Assembly: GCA_910587635.1 (NCBI GenBank)
Contig: CAJUNB010000003.1
Coordinates: 62,001-126,000 of the forward strand
Reading direction: 5' to 3'
Source: an uncultured Lachnospiraceae bacterium
GTDB lineage: Bacteria > Bacillota > Clostridia > Lachnospirales > Lachnospiraceae
DNA length: 64,000 bases
In this document: piece by piece, positions 58,753 to 64,000 of the stretch
Position numbering within the stretch: position 1 is the stretch's first letter
How the letters are laid out: each line of letters opens with the position of its first letter
Position numbers and translations under genes: made by a program
Notes under the pieces: model-generated
Database searches by the model: none
The model's input: the letters and a program-made list of their open reading frames with translations, nothing else
Told to the model about the DNA's origin: nothing

Positions 58753-58962
58753 ATGAAAGAAAGTTTGATTTTTATCATAAAAATTTATCAAAAATATGTA
58801 TCCCCTCTGAAAAGAACAAGATGTCCCTATTTTCCCTGCTGTTCTCAATATGGGTTGGAGGCAGTTGAAAAATATGGAGTTTTAAAGGGCGGCATGCTTG
58901 CCGCCTGGCGGATACTCAGGTGTAATCCTTTTTCTAAAGGAGGATATGATCCTGTTCCTTAA
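58753..58962 (+). CDS. yidD: Membrane protein insertion factor YidD
   Basis: 69 residues from the ATG at 58753. Family pattern: YQKYVSPLKRTRCPYFPCCSQYGLEAVEKYGVLKGGMLAAWRILRCNPFSKGGYDPVP, including the three conserved cysteines. It helps YidC insert inner-membrane proteins. An earlier in-frame ATG overlaps rnpA and is less likely. Order rnpA-yidD-yidC-jag is typical. Confidence 0.95.
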   Translation: MKESLIFIIKIYQKYVSPLKRTRCPYFPCCSQYGLEAVEKYGVLKGGMLAAWRILRCNPFSKGGYDPVP

Positions 58963-59009
58963 TTTAAGGATGGAAATCAATCGGTGACAAATGCGAGGAG
59001 GGCAAAAAA

Positions 59010-60344
59010 TTGTCATGTAGTATTTTATTGACGCAGCAGTCAGGTTTTCTGAGACCAATTGCTATTTTGTTGGGCTATCTGATGAATGGAATTTTTATTT
59101 TATTGGATAAAATGGGGATTCCAAATACCGGTCTTGCTATTATTTTGTTTACGATCGTTATTTATGGATGTATGACACCTCTTACGATCAAGCAGCAAAA
59201 GTTTTCCAAGCTTTCTGCAAAAATGAATCCTGAACTTCAGGAAATACAAAAAAAATATAAAAATAAAAAAGATAATGATTCTGTTATGGCAATGAATGAA
59301 GAGACAAGGGCGGTTTATGATAAATATGGTGTGTCTCCTACAGGAAGCTGTCTGCAGCTTTTAATTCAGATGCCAATTCTTTTTGCATTATATCGTGTTA
59401 TTTATTCTATGCCTGCTTATGTAAGACAAATCAGAGAAGCTTTTTTCCCTTTAGTGGACAAGATGATATTGAATAGTGAAGCATCCACATTTTTACAAGG
59501 TTTGGATACTTCTAAAATGTATGAAAAACAGTTTGCAAACGAGAATTTCATACAGGGTATTCAAAGTTATGTGGCAAGTACAATAAACTATGCTGAAAAT
59601 GTAAAGAATTATGCGGCCAATACTTTTATTGATTGTTTGAATAAAATGTCATCTGAAAGTTGGAATGTATTGATATCGGATGGAAGATTTGCAGATTTTT
59701 CTTCTGATGCAGTTAACACGATGGAAAAGCTGAATGAGTACAATACTTTTCTTGGATTAAATATTGCGAATTCTCCATCTTTTATTATTAAAGACGCTTT
59801 TACATCGGGCGCTTATCTGATGATTTTTGCAGCATTGATGGTTCCTTTTCTGGCTGCTTTTACGCAGTGGTTAAATGTGAAATTAATGCCTCAGCCCGCT
59901 TCCAGTGGAAATGGGCAGCAGGATAGTGTGGCAGCTTCTATGAAGACAATGAATATGATGATGCCAATTATGTCAGCTGTTTTTTGCTTTACACTTCCAG
60001 CTGGTATGGGTATTTATTGGGTAGCTGGTGCGGTTGTCAGAAGTGTGCAGCAGGTACTTATCAATAAACATATTGATAAAATAGATATGGATGAAGTCAT
60101 TAAAAAGAATCTGGAAAAAAGAGAAAAGAAACTGGAAAAGGCCGGAATTTCAGGAAAACAGCTCAACAATTATGCTTCTATGAGTACAAAAAAGATGAAT
60201 GATTCCAAGTCGAGATATACCCAGGAGGAAAAGGATGAATTGCTCAGAAAAGCAAGAGAAGCTTATGAGTTTCATAAAAAACCTGGCAGTATTACTGCAA
60301 AGGCAAATTTAGTAAAAGAGTATAATGAAAAAAATAACAGATAA
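59010..60344 (+). CDS. yidC: Membrane protein insertase YidC (Oxa1 family)
   Basis: 444 residues from a TTG at 59010 with GAGGAGGG seven bases before; no better ATG. Hydrophobic helices at about 14-35, 45-62 and 120-140 and the C-terminal pair at about 270-340, with the conserved Oxa1 loop LYRVIYSMPAYV and GIYWVAGAVVRSVQQVLINKHI. An enlarged extracytoplasmic loop lies between about 155 and 265. The C-terminal tail (about 375-444) is very basic, as needed for ribosome binding. There is no lipobox, unlike Bacillus YidC/SpoIIIJ. Confidence 0.94.
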   Translation: MSCSILLTQQSGFLRPIAILLGYLMNGIFILLDKMGIPNTGLAIILFTIVIYGCMTPLTIKQQKFSKLSAKMNPELQEIQKKYKNKKDNDSVMAMNEETRAVYDKYGVSPTGSCLQLLIQMPILFALYRVIYSMPAYVRQIREAFFPLVDKMILNSEASTFLQGLDTSKMYEKQFANENFIQGIQSYVASTINYAENVKNYAANTFIDCLNKMSSESWNVLISDGRFADFSSDAVNTMEKLNEYNTFLGLNIANSPSFIIKDAFTSGAYLMIFAALMVPFLAAFTQWLNVKLMPQPASSGNGQQDSVAASMKTMNMMMPIMSAVFCFTLPAGMGIYWVAGAVVRSVQQVLINKHIDKIDMDEVIKKNLEKREKKLEKAGISGKQLNNYASMSTKKMNDSKSRYTQEEKDELLRKAREAYEFHKKPGSITAKANLVKEYNEKNNR

Positions 60345-60362
60345 AAACAGGAGGCAGATAAG

Positions 60363-60986
60363 ATGGAATTTATAGAAATAAGCGCGAAAACAGTTGATGA
60401 TGCTATTACAGAAGCTTGTCAGAAATTTTCTGTAACAAGTGATAAACTGGAATATGAAGTAATTGAAGAAGGCTCTGCCGGATTTTTAGGACTTGGCTCC
60501 AAGTCTGCTGTTATTAAAGCAAGGGTGAAATCTTCTGTTAAAGATATTGCAAAGACATTTTTGAACGATGTATTTGAAGCAATGAAACTTACTGTAGTTA
60601 TTGATATTCGTTTTGATGAAGTGGAAAATATTATGGATATTGATTTAAGTGGAGATGAGATGGGTATTCTCATCGGAAAAAGAGGACAAACTCTTGATTC
60701 ATTGCAGTATTTGACTTCTCTTGTTGTAAATAAGGATGTGGAAAATTATATTCATGTAAAAGTGGATACAGAAAATTACAGAAAAAGAAGAAAAGATACT
60801 CTTGAAAATCTGGCAAAAAATATTGCTTTTAAAGTAAAAAGAACAAAACGTGCGGTTTCACTGGAGCCAATGAATCCATATGAGAGAAGAATTATACATT
60901 CTGCTTTACAGAATGACAGATATGTAACGACTCACAGTGAAGGGGATGAGCCCTTCAGAAGAGTAGTAGTTACTTTGAAACGATAG
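60363..60986 (+). CDS. jag: RNA-binding protein Jag/KhpB
   Basis: 207 residues. Jag-N domain (about 1-50: EFIEISAKTVDDAITEACQKF, GFLGLGSKSAVIKAR), KH domain with the GKRGQTLDSLQYL loop (about 104-118), and R3H domain at the C-terminus (SLEPMNPYERRIIHSALQ through RVVVTLKR). It binds RNA and is linked to cell elongation and division in Firmicutes. AGGAGG before the ATG. It is the last gene of the rpmH-jag run; a terminator follows. Confidence 0.95.
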   Translation: MEFIEISAKTVDDAITEACQKFSVTSDKLEYEVIEEGSAGFLGLGSKSAVIKARVKSSVKDIAKTFLNDVFEAMKLTVVIDIRFDEVENIMDIDLSGDEMGILIGKRGQTLDSLQYLTSLVVNKDVENYIHVKVDTENYRKRRKDTLENLAKNIAFKVKRTKRAVSLEPMNPYERRIIHSALQNDRYVTTHSEGDEPFRRVVVTLKR

Positions 60987-60999
60987 TGGACAGGATAAG

Positions 61000-61037
61000 T
61001 CCGGCCGGTGTTTGTTGAAACCGGCCGGATGTTTTTT
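61000..61037 (+). terminator. Terminator after jag
   Basis: Perfect 10-base GC stem TCCGGCCGGT (61000-61009) with ACCGGCCGGA (61020-61029), then TG and T6. Confidence 0.93.
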
Positions 61038-61059
61038 CTGTACGATTAGGAGATAGAAA

Positions 61060-62439
61060 ATGTCGGAAACAATAGCAGCAATAGCAACTGGACTATCACA
61101 GTCAGGTATCAGTATTATCAGAATAAGTGGCAGTGAAGCGATTTCTATTGGAGATAAAATTTTCAGGACGAAAATGAAAGATCATATTTTATTAGATGCA
61201 GAAAGCCATACAATTCATTATGGTTTTATTTATGATGGAAAAGAATTGATAGATGAAGTGATGGTTTCTGTTATGAAATCTCCCAGAAGTTATACAATGG
61301 AAGATGTGGTGGAAATTAATTGTCATGGTGGAATTTTATTGACGAATCATATTTTAGAACTCGTATTAAAGAATGGAGCCAGGCTGGCGGATCCTGGAGA
61401 GTTTACAAAAAGAGCTTTTCTGAATGGACGTATTGATTTATCAAAAGCAGAAGCTGTAATGGATGTCATTACTTCTGAAAATGAAATTGCTTTGAAAACA
61501 TCTGTCAGGCAGTTGAGAGGTTCTGTTTTTCATATCATTAAAAATTTGCGAGAAAAGATTATTTATGAAATTGCTTATATAGAATCTGCTCTTGATGATC
61601 CAGAACATATTAATATAGAAGGGTATGGAAAAAAATTATTATCTGTTTTAGAAGAATTGGTTTTTGATATTAAAAAACTTTTGGATAATGCCGATGATGG
61701 AAAAGTGATAAAAGAAGGCATCAAAACAGTTATTGTTGGAAAACCAAATGCGGGAAAGTCATCTTTACTTAATTTGCTAGTTGGAGAGGAAAAAGCAATT
61801 GTTACAGATGTAGCAGGAACAACAAGAGATGCTCTGGAGCAATTTATCAAAATAAAGGGAATTGGATTGCATGTTATAGATACTGCAGGTATTCGTAAAA
61901 CAGAAGATATTGTAGAGAAAATAGGTGTGGAAAAAGCGTTACAATTTACGGAGGAAGCTGATTTAATTTTATATGTGGTAGATGCTTCTGTTCCTTTGGA
62001 TGAAAATGATTTTGAAATTTTTTCTTTGATTGAACAGAAGAATAAGATTATTTTATTAAATAAAACGGATCTTGTATCTGTTGTAACGGAAGAAATTATA
62101 AAAGAAAAATACAGTGGTAATTGTTCTGTTATCAAAGTATGTGCTACCGAGGGAGAAGGAATTGAAGAGTTACAAAATGAAGTACAAAAAATGTTTTTTG
62201 GTGGAAAGATATATTCTGATAATGAAATATATATTACAAATGTAAGACATAAGGAAGCTATTAGAAAGACCTATGAAAGTCTCCTTTTGGTAAAAGATAG
62301 TGTATCTCTTGGGATGTCTGAAGATTTTTATTCGATAGATTTAATGGATGCCTATACTGCTCTCGGTACAGTGATTGGTGAGGAAGTAGGGGAAGATTTG
62401 GTTGATGAGATTTTTTCTAAATTTTGTATGGGAAAGTAA
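61060..62439 (+). CDS. mnmE: tRNA modification GTPase MnmE
   Basis: 459 residues. N-terminal tetrahydrofolate-binding domain (about 1-120), helical domain interrupted by a G domain: GKPNAGKSS (about 227-235), GTTRD (about 253), DTAG (about 274), NKTD (about 338). C-terminal end FCMGK is the C-x-G-K motif needed for activity. With MnmG it makes the cmnm5 modification of U34 in certain tRNAs. It lies 21 bases before mnmG, as usual. Confidence 0.97.
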   Translation: MSETIAAIATGLSQSGISIIRISGSEAISIGDKIFRTKMKDHILLDAESHTIHYGFIYDGKELIDEVMVSVMKSPRSYTMEDVVEINCHGGILLTNHILELVLKNGARLADPGEFTKRAFLNGRIDLSKAEAVMDVITSENEIALKTSVRQLRGSVFHIIKNLREKIIYEIAYIESALDDPEHINIEGYGKKLLSVLEELVFDIKKLLDNADDGKVIKEGIKTVIVGKPNAGKSSLLNLLVGEEKAIVTDVAGTTRDALEQFIKIKGIGLHVIDTAGIRKTEDIVEKIGVEKALQFTEEADLILYVVDASVPLDENDFEIFSLIEQKNKIILLNKTDLVSVVTEEIIKEKYSGNCSVIKVCATEGEGIEELQNEVQKMFFGGKIYSDNEIYITNVRHKEAIRKTYESLLLVKDSVSLGMSEDFYSIDLMDAYTALGTVIGEEVGEDLVDEIFSKFCMGK

Positions 62440-62460
62440 ATGAAGAGGAGTTTGAAGATA

Positions 62461-64000
62461 ATGGCTGAAATCAGAGAAAAAGTAGATGTATGCGTAATCG
62501 GCGCGGGACATGCAGGATGTGAAGCTGCTCTTGCCTGTGCCAGGCTTGGTTTGGAGACAGTCATTTTTACAGTGAGTGTAGACAGTATTGCTTTGATGCC
62601 ATGTAATCCAAATATAGGCGGGTCTTCTAAAGGTCATCTTGTCCGTGAAGTGGATGCTCTTGGTGGTGAAATGGGAAAGAATATAGATAAAACTTTTATT
62701 CAATCGAAAATGTTGAACAGATCGAAAGGACCTGCTGTTCATTCTCTCAGAGCACAGGCAGATAAAGCTGATTATACGCGAGAAATGCGTAGAGTGATTG
62801 AAAATCAGGAGCACTTGACTGTGAAGCAGGCTGAAGTGTGTGAACTACTTTCAGAGAGTTATAAAGATAAAAATGGAATCATCGAGAAAAAGATAACGGG
62901 AGTAAAAATTTTCACAGGTGCTATCTATGAGAGTAAAGCCGTTATTCTTTGTACAGGGACTTACCTGAGGGCAAGATGTCTCTGTGGAGAAGCAATAACT
63001 TATACGGGACCAAATGGATTGCAGCCTGCCAATTATCTGACGGAATCTTTAAAAAATCTTGGAATAGAAATGCGTCGTTTTAAGACAGGTACTCCTGCCA
63101 GGATGGACAGACGTTCCCTTGATTTTTCTAAAATGGAAGAACAGTTTGGAGATGAGAAAGTAGTTCCTTTTTCTTTTTCTACGAATCCTGAAGATGTGCA
63201 GATAGATCAGGTATCTTGTTTTCTGACCTATACAAATGAGAAGACTCATGATATTATTCGGGCAAATTTGGATCGTTCTCCTATTTATGCGGGAATTATT
63301 GAAGGAACTGGTCCCAGATATTGTCCTTCTATTGAGGATAAAGTAGTTAAATTTTCTGACAAAGATAGGCATCAGGTATTTATTGAGCCGGAGGGATTAC
63401 ATACAAATGAGATGTATATTGCCGGAATGTCTTCTTCACTTCCTGAAGATGTACAGCTTGCCATGTATCGAACAGTACCTGGATTGGAACATTGTAAAAT
63501 AGTAAGAAATGCTTATGCCATAGAATATGATTGTATTAATTCTGTTCAATTAAAATCTACACTGGAGTTTAAAAAAGTGAAGGGACTTTTTAGTGCAGGA
63601 CAAATCAATGGAAGCAGTGGTTATGAAGAGGCTGCAGCTCAGGGGTTGATTGCAGGTATCAATGCTGCTATGGAAATTATGGGAAAGGAACCTTTTATTT
63701 TAGATCGTTCAGAAGCTTATATTGGTGTATTGATTGATGATCTTGTGACGAAGGAGACGATGGAGCCTTATCGAATGATGACGTCCAGAGCGGAGTATCG
63801 CTTATTACTTCGTCAGGATAATGCAGATTTGAGATTACGTCAAAAAGGTTTTAAAGCAGGTCTGGTAACGAAAGAGCAATTGGATAAGTTATTGGATAAG
63901 CGTAATAAAATAGAAATGGAAATAAATCGTTTAAAAAATACTGTCGTAGGTGCTTCCAAAAAAAATCAGGAGTTTTTGCAATCCTGTGGAAGTTCTATTT
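62461..64000 (+). CDS. mnmG: tRNA modification enzyme MnmG (GidA), truncated by window end
   Basis: Frame open from the ATG at 62461 to the window end: 513 residues visible out of about 625-630. N-terminal FAD-binding VCVIGAGHAGCEAALACARLG (about 10-30), PCNPNIGGSSKGHLVREVDALGG (about 44-66), AILCTGTYLRARC near 161-175 and FSAGQINGSSGYEEAAAQGL near 378-397. It works with MnmE on tRNA U34. The C-terminal MnmE-binding domain lies beyond the window. Tight spacing to mnmE indicates one operon. Confidence 0.96.
   Translation, partial: MAEIREKVDVCVIGAGHAGCEAALACARLGLETVIFTVSVDSIALMPCNPNIGGSSKGHLVREVDALGGEMGKNIDKTFIQSKMLNRSKGPAVHSLRAQADKADYTREMRRVIENQEHLTVKQAEVCELLSESYKDKNGIIEKKITGVKIFTGAIYESKAVILCTGTYLRARCLCGEAITYTGPNGLQPANYLTESLKNLGIEMRRFKTGTPARMDRRSLDFSKMEEQFGDEKVVPFSFSTNPEDVQIDQVSCFLTYTNEKTHDIIRANLDRSPIYAGIIEGTGPRYCPSIEDKVVKFSDKDRHQVFIEPEGLHTNEMYIAGMSSSLPEDVQLAMYRTVPGLEHCKIVRNAYAIEYDCINSVQLKSTLEFKKVKGLFSAGQINGSSGYEEAAAQGLIAGINAAMEIMGKEPFILDRSEAYIGVLIDDLVTKETMEPYRMMTSRAEYRLLLRQDNADLRLRQKGFKAGLVTKEQLDKLLDKRNKIEMEINRLKNTVVGASKKNQEFLQSCGSSI

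Overview
The window comes from the chromosome of a low-GC, spore-forming, flagellated Firmicute, most likely a Lachnospiraceae (Clostridium cluster XIVa) gut bacterium. Pointers are the replication-origin gene order (rpmH, oriC, dnaA, dnaN, S4 protein, recF, gyrB, gyrA), a bofA-like sporulation gene, a TadE/DUF5702/FHA type of Tad pilus locus, and frequent strong GGAGG ribosome binding sites with TTG starts. No rRNA, CRISPR array or IS element is visible. There is one tRNA (Lys, anticodon CTT).

Layout. Positions 1-5.6 kb hold a partial GH36-like glycosidase, an EamA transporter, a small membrane protein, a structured GC-rich intergenic repeat, a TSCPD protein, murG, a HIT protein and a flavodoxin/SCP2 fusion. 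A minus-strand Tad (Flp) pilus operon runs from a promoter at 23548-23576 down to an FHA gene ending at 5654: prepilin peptidase, TadZ-like, TadA, TadB-like, TadC-like, Flp pilin, DUF5702-like protein, TadE-like protein, a second prepilin peptidase, a second TadE-like protein and the FHA protein. It is split by an integrative element of about 8.3 kb (about 10736-19069) inserted inside the TadC-like gene.

The element carries a Tn916-type integrase and excisionase, a rolling-circle HUH Rep, an FtsK/TcpA-like ATPase, an HTH regulator, a small membrane protein and a secreted Ala/Glu-repeat protein with a C-terminal Cys/His motif. It has integrase arm-site repeats at both ends, a hairpin upstream of rep that looks like a pC194-type nick site, and a structured leader before its cargo gene. 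It has no mating-channel genes, so it is probably mobilised by a helper.

From 23.6 to 36.3 kb come BofA, YaaL, a flagellar block (FliS, flagellin, a 1023-residue FliK-like protein), glgB, a large TPR/degenerate-AAA protein, rsmA, a TatD hydrolase and tRNA-Lys. From 36.3 to 44.0 kb there is a lipoprotein and a ROK-regulated operon: ROK repressor, BadF/BcrA-type kinase, ribose-type ABC importer and a YhfX-like PLP enzyme. The ROK promoter has a perfect 25-bp palindromic operator. From 44.2 to 49.3 kb are a SIMPL protein, an unknown exported protein, a HAD phosphatase, tyrS and a CPA2 antiporter. The remainder is the replication-origin region: gyrA to dnaA on the minus strand, oriC, then rpmH, rnpA, yidD, yidC, jag, mnmE and mnmG (cut by the window end) on the plus strand.

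The most interesting points are the precise, reconstructable disruption of the pilus gene by the element, with its predicted Rep nick hairpin and leader-controlled cargo, and the uncharacterised ROK/BadF/YhfX sugar-importer operon.
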